NCBI GenBank assembly: GCA_035506255.1
Contig: DATJPS010000108.1
Location: 1 to 9,302, forward strand
Direction of reading: 5' to 3'
DNA: 9,302 nucleotides
Origin: CAIYXV01 sp035506255
GTDB lineage: Bacteria > Margulisbacteria > WOR-1 > XYC2-FULL-46-14 > WPAF01
The position numbers and the translations under genes were made by a program. How positions within the stretch are numbered: the stretch's first letter is position 1; each line of letters opens with the position of its first letter. Below are positions 1 to 6,611 of the stretch, piece by piece. The notes under the pieces were generated by a model, which was not told where the DNA came from, did no database searches, and saw only the letters and a program-made list of their open reading frames with translations.

Positions 1-1550
1 ATTATACGATAAGTCAGCGCCAATCCCAAACCGGTGCCGCGTTCTTTTGTGGTAAAGAAGGGGTCGAATATCTTCCCCACGTCCTCCTCCGCGATCCCCT
101 CCCCGCTATCCGATATCTCTATCCAGATCATATCTTTTCCCGCTTCCCCTTTAGCCCTATCGCTTATAACCTTCAACTCCCCTCCCGTTCTCATGGCATC
201 GATCGCGTTGAGGATCAGGTTCATGAACGCCTGGGTCAGCTGCTCGGGGTCGCCTTCTGTCGCCATTCCCGACGGAAGCTCGGCCGATATCTTTATGTTC
301 TTCTTCCGGCAATCCGCCTCGACCAGTTTGATGATATCGCCGATCACTTTGCCAAGATCGACCGCGACCGTCGCGAACCTGGCCGGCCGGCCGATCCGCA
401 GGAGCGACTCGATGATCGAGTTGATCCGATCGAGCTGGCGGGGAACGATCTCCGTGTATTTGGCGAGGAATTCCGGGTCGTCCAGGTTATCCGGAAGTAT
501 CTGCGTCATCCCCTTGATCGAGGCGAGAGGGTTCTTGATCTCGTGCGCCAGCCCGGCCGACATGGTGCCGAGCGAAGCGAGCTTTTCCGATTGCAGCAGG
601 TCGCGGTACAGCTTTAGATTTTCGGCCGAAAGGTTATCGATCGTCCGCTGATAGTAATAACTGCCGCGAAAAAAGATCCGGTCGACCAGCGATTGGATAT
701 AACGCCGGGCCGGTTCGATCGTTACCACCCCGGCAAAGATCAAAACAACCGTAGCCAGGATCGAATTCCAGCCGGTGATCGACTGGAACGCTTCCTTGAA
801 CAGGAATACCAGAAAAGTATAAAGCCCGGTGAACAGGAGCGTTAAGGCCGAATAAACGATGCTTCCCCGGATCACCAGCCGGATATCGAGCAGATGATGC
901 TTGAGGATGGCATAGACCGCGATCACAATATACGCCGGGACAAAGAAATGGGCGAGCGAAGGGAACCCGAGGTTGAACACCGGGAAGAACGCGGTCGCGC
1001 CGCCGCCGAACCCAACCGCCGCCGCCAGAATGATATAAAGTATCTGGTTGCGCCGTTCGCCGAAAGAACTGCCCGCTCCGGCGATCAACTTGCGGATCCC
1101 GACCGCCACGCAGCCGATCAGGAATAGCGCGAAGGGAATGTAAACCGGGCCGGGGACCGGATAATATCTGTACGCTCCCTTCGCCGCCACGTCCGCTACC
1201 ATTAAAGGAGTAAAAAGATCGGCGGCCAGTAAAATAGCGGCGATCGTAAGATCGGTGGTCAGTAGTTTCACATCGTTCTTCAGATCGTCCAGGAAAGAGG
1301 AAACAAAAAGTAAGTAGAACGCGGGAATGAGGATCGCTCCCGCCAGATTGATCCGGGTCCAGAATATAACCGAGGCTTTGTCGGGGACCAGCTCTCCTGC
1401 CGCCTGGGCCAGGCACCAGGTACCCACCGCCAGCGTAAAAAGCGCCAGCGACCCGTTCGCCGCTTTGCTCCTCCCCTGCAGGTAAACGACGGCCCCCAGG
1501 ACGATGCTCGCTGATCCGGTGGCGATAAGCGACCAGACATAAAAAGACAT
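1..1550 (-). CDS. Membrane-bound sensor histidine kinase (partial, C-terminus off window)
   Basis: Reading back from 1550 gives 516 uninterrupted codons to the window edge. The first ~280 residues are strongly hydrophobic, with about eight or nine membrane segments (for example about 5-25, 64-86, 99-118, 134-152, 168-190, 200-217, 228-250, 262-280), like the multi-TM sensor regions (HisKA_7TM-like) of NtrB/PrsK-type kinases. The HisKA domain follows with the H-box AHEIKNPLASIKG, phospho-acceptor His336. The HATPase_c domain shows the N-box NLILNAIDAM (Asn448), the G1 box DSGEGI (Asp481), the F-box FDPFFTTKERGTGLGL and then the edge; only the last strands are missing. No PAS or GAF domain is seen, so the signal is presumably sensed in or near the membrane. 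The start is firm: an in-frame TAA lies two codons upstream of the ATG. It is divergent from the NtrC-type regulator at 1589, its likely partner (inference from adjacency). The ligand cannot be predicted. Confidence 0.93.
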   Translation of the reverse strand, partial: MSFYVWSLIATGSASIVLGAVVYLQGRSKAANGSLALFTLAVGTWCLAQAAGELVPDKASVIFWTRINLAGAILIPAFYLLFVSSFLDDLKNDVKLLTTDLTIAAILLAADLFTPLMVADVAAKGAYRYYPVPGPVYIPFALFLIGCVAVGIRKLIAGAGSSFGERRNQILYIILAAAVGFGGGATAFFPVFNLGFPSLAHFFVPAYIVIAVYAILKHHLLDIRLVIRGSIVYSALTLLFTGLYTFLVFLFKEAFQSITGWNSILATVVLIFAGVVTIEPARRYIQSLVDRIFFRGSYYYQRTIDNLSAENLKLYRDLLQSEKLASLGTMSAGLAHEIKNPLASIKGMTQILPDNLDDPEFLAKYTEIVPRQLDRINSIIESLLRIGRPARFATVAVDLGKVIGDIIKLVEADCRKKNIKISAELPSGMATEGDPEQLTQAFMNLILNAIDAMRTGGELKVISDRAKGEAGKDMIWIEISDSGEGIAEEDVGKIFDPFFTTKERGTGLGLALTYRI

Positions 1551-1556
1551 CGGTTA

Positions 1557-1562
1557 ATTTTA
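1557..1562 (-). promoter_or_regulatory. -10 element of the histidine kinase gene, leaderless geometry
   Basis: On the minus strand TAAAAT ends six bases before the ATG at 1550. With the usual distance from -10 to transcription start, the message would begin on the A of the ATG. No Shine-Dalgarno sequence is present in front of the gene. The region where a -35 would lie (around 1580-1585) has no good TTGACA match, so promoter strength is uncertain. Confidence 0.5.
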
Positions 1563-1575
1563 GCACAGGTGATGC

Positions 1576-1581
1576 TATAAT
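1576..1581 (+). promoter_or_regulatory. -10 element of the response regulator gene, leaderless geometry
   Basis: A perfect TATAAT lies seven bases before the GTG start at 1589, which puts the expected transcription start at or one base before the start codon. There is no purine-rich Shine-Dalgarno motif upstream of the GTG. The -35 position (about 1553-1558, GTTAAT) is weak. Together these suggest a leaderless mRNA whose promoter may need help from a regulator binding the surrounding dyad. Confidence 0.55.
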
Positions 1582-1588
1582 TACGGGC

Positions 1589-2959
1589 GTGGCTGTAAAA
1601 GAAAAACCGGGCATACTCATAGTGGACGATGAACCCGACATGCGGGAGACCCTCCGCTCGATACTCAAGAAAAGCTATTCCCCTTCTATGGCCGAATCCG
1701 GTCGTGCCGGCGTGGCGGCGGTAAAGAAAGGGAACTTCGACCTTGTTCTGCTCGACCTAAGGATGCCTGACCTCGACGGCATCGCCGCGTTAAAGGAGAT
1801 CAAAGAGATCGATCCGCTGCTGCCGGTGATAATCGTTACCGCCAGCAAAGAATTAAAACCGGCGGTGGAGGCAATGAAGGCAGGGGCGGAAGACTTTATC
1901 ACTAAGCCGTTCGAGGTCGATGAGTTGCTGGCCGTCGTCGACAAGTCGCTCGAGAAAAGATCGCTCCGGATGGAGAACCGCGCCTTGCGGGAGATCATCA
2001 GCGACGGGGAAAAGTTCGGCGACCTGATCGGACGCAGCGACCGGATCAAAAGAACGATGTCGCTCATCTCTACCGCCGCCAAGACCGACAGCACCGTGTT
2101 GACCACCGGCGAATCGGGGACCGGTAAAGAGGTGGCGGCCAAAGCGCTCCATAAACTGAGCGGGCGGGCCGATCGGGCGTTCATCGCGCTCAATTGCGCC
2201 GCCATTCCCGAGAACCTGATCGAGTCCGAACTGTTCGGGCACGAACGGGGAGCGTTCACCGGAGCGCTGGAGCGAAGGATCGGAAAATTCGAGCTGGCCG
2301 ACGGCGGGACCATCTTTTTGGACGAGATCGGCTGCATGAGCATGCCAATGCAGGCCAAACTGCTCCGCGTACTGGAAGACCGGAAGATCGATCGCGTTGG
2401 CGGGACTGCTACGATCCCGGTCGACGTAAGGATAATCTCCGCCACCAACATCAATTTCAAGAAAGCGATCGCGGAAGGGAAGTTCCGGGAAGACCTCTAT
2501 TACCGGCTCAACGTGATCCCGATCGAGATGCCCGCCCTGCGCGAACGCCGGGAAGATATCCCGCTATTCATTTCTTATTTTATCGAAAAGTACAATCAGG
2601 ACATGAACCGGGAAATAAAGGGGCTGAGCAAAACAGCGCAGGACTTGCTCCTGAATTATGATTATCCCGGGAATGTCCGGGAACTGAAGAACATCATCGA
2701 GCGAGCGGTCGCGCTCACGCCCGGCAGCCAGATCGGGACCGAAGTCTTGATCGGCCTCAGCGCCGCGCCCGAAGCCGCGCTGCCGTCAGGCGATGTAAGC
2801 CTCAAGGACGCCTGCGATGATTTCGAGAAAAAGTTCATTCTGGAAGCGCTGCAGAAGAACGGCGGCAGCCAGACCCGCACCGCCCAGAAGCTCAATGTCG
2901 CCCGCACCACGCTCACCTCGAAAATAAAAGCGCTGGGGATCGGCCCGGCAAATGATTGA
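1589..2959 (+). CDS. NtrC-family sigma54-activating response regulator
   Basis: 456 residues, the usual length for the family. The receiver domain (about 8-122) has the acidic pair Asp13-Asp14, phospho-acceptor Asp56 in DLVLLDLRMPDLDG, Thr84 and Lys106. The AAA+ domain (about 147-390) has Walker A GESGTGKE (174-181), the sigma54-contacting loop GAFTGA (221-226), Walker B TIFLDEIG with Asp245-Glu246, and the arginine-finger region FREDLYYRLN. The C-terminal Fis-type helix-turn-helix (about 405-452) has the family pattern NGGSQTRTAQKLNVARTTL. All catalytic motifs are intact, so it should be a phosphorylation-controlled ATPase that opens sigma54 promoters. The start is GTG; the next in-frame GTG would remove the first receiver strand. 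It is divergent from a histidine kinase and overlaps the DUF362 gene by 8 bp. The target genes are not evident; a specific name (for example ZraR/AtoC type) cannot be justified. Confidence 0.95.
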   Translation: MAVKEKPGILIVDDEPDMRETLRSILKKSYSPSMAESGRAGVAAVKKGNFDLVLLDLRMPDLDGIAALKEIKEIDPLLPVIIVTASKELKPAVEAMKAGAEDFITKPFEVDELLAVVDKSLEKRSLRMENRALREIISDGEKFGDLIGRSDRIKRTMSLISTAAKTDSTVLTTGESGTGKEVAAKALHKLSGRADRAFIALNCAAIPENLIESELFGHERGAFTGALERRIGKFELADGGTIFLDEIGCMSMPMQAKLLRVLEDRKIDRVGGTATIPVDVRIISATNINFKKAIAEGKFREDLYYRLNVIPIEMPALRERREDIPLFISYFIEKYNQDMNREIKGLSKTAQDLLLNYDYPGNVRELKNIIERAVALTPGSQIGTEVLIGLSAAPEAALPSGDVSLKDACDDFEKKFILEALQKNGGSQTRTAQKLNVARTTLTSKIKALGIGPAND

Positions 2960-4076
2960 TGTCTCTCTTTCAGCCTGCCGGGATTACGATGAATCCCGCG
3001 TACTCGAAGCTATAACAAGGTCGGTCGACCTGCTCGGCGGCATGAAATATTTCGTGAAGCCGGGGCAAAAGGTACTGCTCAAGGTCAATATGCTGGGCGC
3101 CAATCCTCCCGAAAAAGGGGTCACTACCCATCCTTCGATATTGAAAGCGGTGATCGAGCTGGTAAAGCAGGCGGGCGGGATACCGGTCGTCGGCGACAGC
3201 CCCGGGTACGGTAATCCCCAAAAAGCTTTTGAGGTTTGCGGCTTCAAGGCGGTTTGCGACCGCGCCGGGGCCGCGACCGACGCCTTCAAGGAACAAGCCA
3301 AATTAAAACTTGCCGAAGGCGGAATGCTCGGTTCATTCACCGTCGCCAGGGCGGCGCTCGAAGCCGATGTCATCATCAATCTTCCCAAACTGAAGACCCA
3401 TACGCTTACCGGCGTCACCGCCGCCACCAAGAACATGTTCGGCTGTATCCCCGGTCTTTTAAAGAGCGAATGGCACGTAAAATTGTCCGATCGTGATTCT
3501 TTTTCGAAAATGCTGCTGGAATTGAGAACGGCCCTTAAACCGGCGCTTTCGATCGTGGACGCGGTGATGGCAATGGAAGGGCCGGGCGGGCCGGCGGCGG
3601 GACCTCTGCGGAACATCGGACTGATCGCCGCTTCCACCGATACGCAGGCGCTGGACCATACCCTCTTCCGCGTGCTGAACATCGATCCCGCGACCATCCC
3701 GACCATTTCGAACGATCCGGAATTCGATCCTGCCCGGATAAACGTGGTCGGCGAAAAGGTCGAAGCCCATGTTTGCACGGACTTTGATAAGATCGTCCTG
3801 CCAAACCGCTCGGCATTTCCCGGTCCGGTCTTTGTCCAAAAGCTCGCGAAGGACCTGCTGGCCGAAAAGCCGGTGCTGGTAAGGTCCAAATGCACCCATT
3901 GCCGGGCGTGCGGCCGGGTCTGCCACTCAAAAGCCATTTTCTTCCCTTCAGATATCCCTTGTTTCGATTACGGCAAGTGCATTCGTTGTTTTTGCTGCGC
4001 GGAAATGTGCCCGTCCAAGGCGATCGAGGTGAGGCGGGGCTGGTTGGGAAAATTACTTCTGCGCCTGGCCCGTTAA
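2952..4076 (+). CDS. DUF362 protein with C-terminal 2x[4Fe-4S] ferredoxin domain
   Basis: 374 residues. The N-terminal ~295 residues match the DUF362 family: the early KVNML segment (44-48), the GDSPG loop (81-85), the INLPKLKTHTLTG core (142-154) and the TKNMFGCIPG motif (159-168). The C-terminus carries two CxxCxxCxxxC motifs, Cys314/317/320/324 and Cys343/346/349/353, as in bacterial-type two-cluster ferredoxins. The second is followed by Pro as usual, the first by His. There is no signal peptide or membrane segment, so it is probably a cytoplasmic electron carrier or Fe-S enzyme. DUF362 proteins have no settled biochemical function. The ATG lies inside the last codons of the regulator gene (8-bp overlap), which implies co-transcription and probably coupled translation; no good Shine-Dalgarno is seen. 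The 3' end overlaps the convergent ygiQ gene by 24 bp. Confidence 0.9.
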   Translation: MIDVSLSACRDYDESRVLEAITRSVDLLGGMKYFVKPGQKVLLKVNMLGANPPEKGVTTHPSILKAVIELVKQAGGIPVVGDSPGYGNPQKAFEVCGFKAVCDRAGAATDAFKEQAKLKLAEGGMLGSFTVARAALEADVIINLPKLKTHTLTGVTAATKNMFGCIPGLLKSEWHVKLSDRDSFSKMLLELRTALKPALSIVDAVMAMEGPGGPAAGPLRNIGLIAASTDTQALDHTLFRVLNIDPATIPTISNDPEFDPARINVVGEKVEAHVCTDFDKIVLPNRSAFPGPVFVQKLAKDLLAEKPVLVRSKCTHCRACGRVCHSKAIFFPSDIPCFDYGKCIRCFCCAEMCPSKAIEVRRGWLGKLLLRLAR

Positions 4077-5804
4077 TTCCTTTATAAGACTTTCTTTCTT
4101 CAACTGCTTGAGCGCTTTTATCACCTGCCGTCGGTTCTTTTCCAGGTACGGTTGGAGCAGCGCTTTCTGGAACGCCCGCTCCTCCCCTTTCGGCACATGG
4201 ACCGGCTTGCCGGTGAACGGATCGAGGCCGGTATAATACATGCAGGTGGAGACGGTCATCGGCGTGGGGGTAAAATTTTGCACCTGTTCTATCCGGATGC
4301 CGTTCTTCTTCATAAAGAGCGCCAGTTCCAGCGCATGGTTAAGCGTGCTGCCAGGATGGGAAGCGATGAAATACGGGACCAGGAAATACTTCCGGTCGTG
4401 TTTTTTTAAGAGTTTTTCGAACTTATCCTTGAATTCCAGGAACTTTTCGATTTTTGGCTTACCCATCATCAACAGGACTTCCTCGCAAATATGCTCGGGG
4501 GCAACGCTCAGCTGGCCGCCCACATGGTAGCGCACCAGCTCGTCCAGGTATTCCTCGTCGCGCAGCGCCAGGTCGTAGCGGATACCCGATCCGATGAACA
4601 GATGCTTAACGCCGGGAATGCCGCGTACCTGCCTTAACAGCTCGAGCGAAGGCTTGAGCGAAGAGTTAAGGTCGGGGCAGACCGTGGGATGGATACAGCT
4701 GGCGCGCGTGCACCCCCCTTCTCGGGAACAGCTCATTCCGAACATGTTCGCGGTCGGTCCGCCGACATCGAGGATGCTCCCCTTGAAGTCCGGCTGTTTA
4801 ACGATGACCTCCTTGATCTCTTTCTTGATCGAATCAAGGCTGCGGCTGGCGATATATTTTCCCTGATGCTGCGATATGGCGCAGAACGAGCAGCCGCCGA
4901 AGCAGCCGCGGTGGGAAACGGTCGAGAACTTGACGAATCCCCAGGCCGGAAGCTTCTTTCCTTTATACATCGGATGGGGTGCGCGCATGAACGGGAGAGT
5001 AAAAATGGAATCGAGCTCTTTCCCGGTCAGGTTCTCCGGCGGGGAAACGACCAGATAGCGTCCCTGGCACGGCTGGATGATGGTCCGAGGGTCTTTCTTC
5101 CGCCCTTCAAGATAATAAAGTTTGAACGCTTCCGCGTATTTCTTCTTGTCCGCCGCAACATCTTCATAGCCCGGCAGGATGAGAGCGTCCTTGTATTTTG
5201 AGATGTCCTTTTCGATGATCGCCAGGTTAGGGACTCCGTTTGCTGCTTTTTGTTCTAAGCTTTCCGCCAACTTTAATATCCCTTTCTCTGCCATCCCGTA
5301 TACCAGATAATCTGCCTTGGCGTCAAATATTAGGGCGCGGCGGACCTTGTCGTCCCAGTAATCATAATGCGCGAACCGTCGCAAGCTCGCCTCCACCCCT
5401 CCCAGCACCACCGGAACCCCGGGGAAAAGCTGTTTGATCCGGTTGGTATAAACGATCGTCGCCCGGTCGGGGCGGTGTCCGGCCTCGCCATCCGGGGAAT
5501 ACATGTCGTCCCGTCTTATTTTTTTGTCGGCGGTATAGTTGGCGACCATCGAATCGAGGTTCCCGGCGGTCACGCCGAAGAAAAGCCGCGGTCTTCCCAG
5601 GCGCAGGAAGTCATCGTCCTTTTTAATGTCCGGTTGGGCAATGATGCCGACGGCGAAGCCGTGGGACTCCAGGTAGCGCGCGATCAGTACCGGACCGAAG
5701 CTGGGGTGATCGATGTAAGCGTCGCCGGAAACGATGATTATATCCAGCTGCTCGATATTGCGTCTGTCGAGATCGGCCTTGGTGGTAGGGAGGAATTGAG
5801 GCAT
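4053..5804 (-). CDS. ygiQ: YgiQ family radical SAM protein (UPF0313)
   Basis: 583 residues; shorter than E. coli YgiQ, as is common outside enterobacteria. The N-terminal region (about 1-280) has the family opening, with IVSGDAYIDHPSFG (24-37) and VVLGGVEASLRRFAHYDYW (132-150). The radical SAM core begins at HRGCFGGCSFCAISQHQG, where Cys301, Cys305 and Cys308 form the CxxxCxxC site for the SAM-binding 4Fe-4S cluster. A further group, Cys359/365/370/376, follows the DVGGPTANMFG segment and recalls the YgiQ family pattern. The C-terminus (about 475-583) holds PYFIASHPGST and NFTPTPMTVSTCMYYTG, also family signatures. The reaction is unknown. The ATG directly abuts the patatin stop codon (TAGATG), so it is probably the last gene of the serA transcript. 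No Shine-Dalgarno is seen in front of it, which suggests re-initiation by terminating ribosomes. Confidence 0.95.
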   Translation of the reverse strand: MPQFLPTTKADLDRRNIEQLDIIIVSGDAYIDHPSFGPVLIARYLESHGFAVGIIAQPDIKKDDDFLRLGRPRLFFGVTAGNLDSMVANYTADKKIRRDDMYSPDGEAGHRPDRATIVYTNRIKQLFPGVPVVLGGVEASLRRFAHYDYWDDKVRRALIFDAKADYLVYGMAEKGILKLAESLEQKAANGVPNLAIIEKDISKYKDALILPGYEDVAADKKKYAEAFKLYYLEGRKKDPRTIIQPCQGRYLVVSPPENLTGKELDSIFTLPFMRAPHPMYKGKKLPAWGFVKFSTVSHRGCFGGCSFCAISQHQGKYIASRSLDSIKKEIKEVIVKQPDFKGSILDVGGPTANMFGMSCSREGGCTRASCIHPTVCPDLNSSLKPSLELLRQVRGIPGVKHLFIGSGIRYDLALRDEEYLDELVRYHVGGQLSVAPEHICEEVLLMMGKPKIEKFLEFKDKFEKLLKKHDRKYFLVPYFIASHPGSTLNHALELALFMKKNGIRIEQVQNFTPTPMTVSTCMYYTGLDPFTGKPVHVPKGEERAFQKALLQPYLEKNRRQVIKALKQLKKESLIKELTGQAQK

Positions 5805-6611
5805 CTAATTAAGAAGGAGCTTGGCCTTGATCTCAGGGATCTTCTTTTCGGCCGCTTCCTCCCCTGCTTTTATCAACCGTTTCGACTTGTCGACATCGAT
5901 ATGCCAGATGTCCTCCGGTATCTCGGGTTCTATCAGGACGTTCGCCGCCTTCCGGTCCGCTTCCGACATTTTCCTTACCATTATGTCATAAGCCCGGCCG
6001 ATGACCTGGAACGGGTTGTCCGGTTCGCTTTTTCTCTTGCCTCCAGGTACCACGTCGACCGCGATCACAAAATCGGCCCCCATTCCCTTAACGATCGAGG
6101 TCGGGAGGTTATGCACGATCCCGCCGTCGAATAAAAGCTTGCCGCCCACGGGCGTCGGCTGGAAAAATCCCGGGAACGCGCAAGAGGTCGCCACCGCCGG
6201 CGCCACTTTCCCCTCGTCTATCACCACTTCGTCGCCGGTGAAAATATCGGTACAGGCAACGGCAAAAGGAATGGCAAGCTCGTTGAACTTCTTGTCGCCG
6301 ATATTCTGCACCACGAATTTCTTGATCTCGTCGTTGGCAAGGGGTCCGTGCTTGCCAAAAGCGATGCGCATGAACGTGAACCAGCTCATTTTAAGCGAAT
6401 TCACTTCCATGATCTCCGGTCCCATTCCGGCCGCGAACAGGCTGCCGACCAATGCGCCCGAACTGACGCCTGCTATATAATCTACCGGTATATTATGTTT
6501 TTTTAGTACTTTGAGGACGCCGATGTGGGCGATGCCGCGCGCCGCCCCGCCCGAAAGTGCGAGCCCGACCTTCTTTTTAAAAAATCTCTGGAATATATCT
6601 AGGAGGGACAC
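5805..6611 (-). CDS. Patatin-like phospholipase (RssA/NTE type)
   Basis: 268 residues, a single patatin domain with nothing appended. The oxyanion-hole loop is SGGAARG (20-26), the nucleophile elbow is GVSSG (48-52) with Ser50, and the second half of the catalytic Ser-Asp dyad is Asp162 in LFDGGIVHN. This is the arrangement of the bacterial RssA/YlbK group of serine hydrolases, expected to act on lipid acyl esters. The substrate is not known. The N-terminus (MSLLDIFQRFFKKK) is a short amphipathic, basic stretch that could lie on the membrane surface rather than a signal peptide. The GTG start shares its first base with the serA stop codon (TAGTG), so translation is very likely coupled to serA; no Shine-Dalgarno is close. 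Its stop codon abuts the ygiQ ATG. The link to serine synthesis or to YgiQ is positional only. Confidence 0.93.
   Translation of the reverse strand: MSLLDIFQRFFKKKVGLALSGGAARGIAHIGVLKVLKKHNIPVDYIAGVSSGALVGSLFAAGMGPEIMEVNSLKMSWFTFMRIAFGKHGPLANDEIKKFVVQNIGDKKFNELAIPFAVACTDIFTGDEVVIDEGKVAPAVATSCAFPGFFQPTPVGGKLLFDGGIVHNLPTSIVKGMGADFVIAVDVVPGGKRKSEPDNPFQVIGRAYDIMVRKMSEADRKAANVLIEPEIPEDIWHIDVDKSKRLIKAGEEAAEKKIPEIKAKLLLN

Larger units (their letters stand above)
1555..1583. promoter_or_regulatory. Inverted repeat spanning divergent promoters (putative operator)
   Basis: Arms TAATTTTAGCA (1555-1565) and TGCTATAATTA (1573-1583) are reverse complements at 10 of 11 positions, with a 7-bp centre. The dyad fills most of the 38-bp gap between the kinase and regulator genes and contains the -10 hexamer of each. 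It may be an operator through which one protein controls both genes; this is inference. Two back-to-back AT-rich promoters could also produce part of the symmetry by chance. Confidence 0.5.

Noticed and set aside
34..651. 205-codon plus-strand open frame
   Set aside because: Antisense to the HisKA/HATPase part of the kinase, Ser-rich with no recognisable motif; a shadow frame.
634..1668. 344-codon open frame on the minus strand overlapping the kinase gene
   Set aside because: It is out of frame with the kinase, whose 516 codons carry all histidine-kinase motifs. The overlapping frame gives Arg/Gly/Pro-rich low-quality sequence and runs across the divergent promoter region.
3471..3486. Possible sigma54 promoter starting TGGCACG
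   Set aside because: The downstream TTG element is one base too far from the GG and lacks the GC of the -12 box, and it lies inside the DUF362 coding region.
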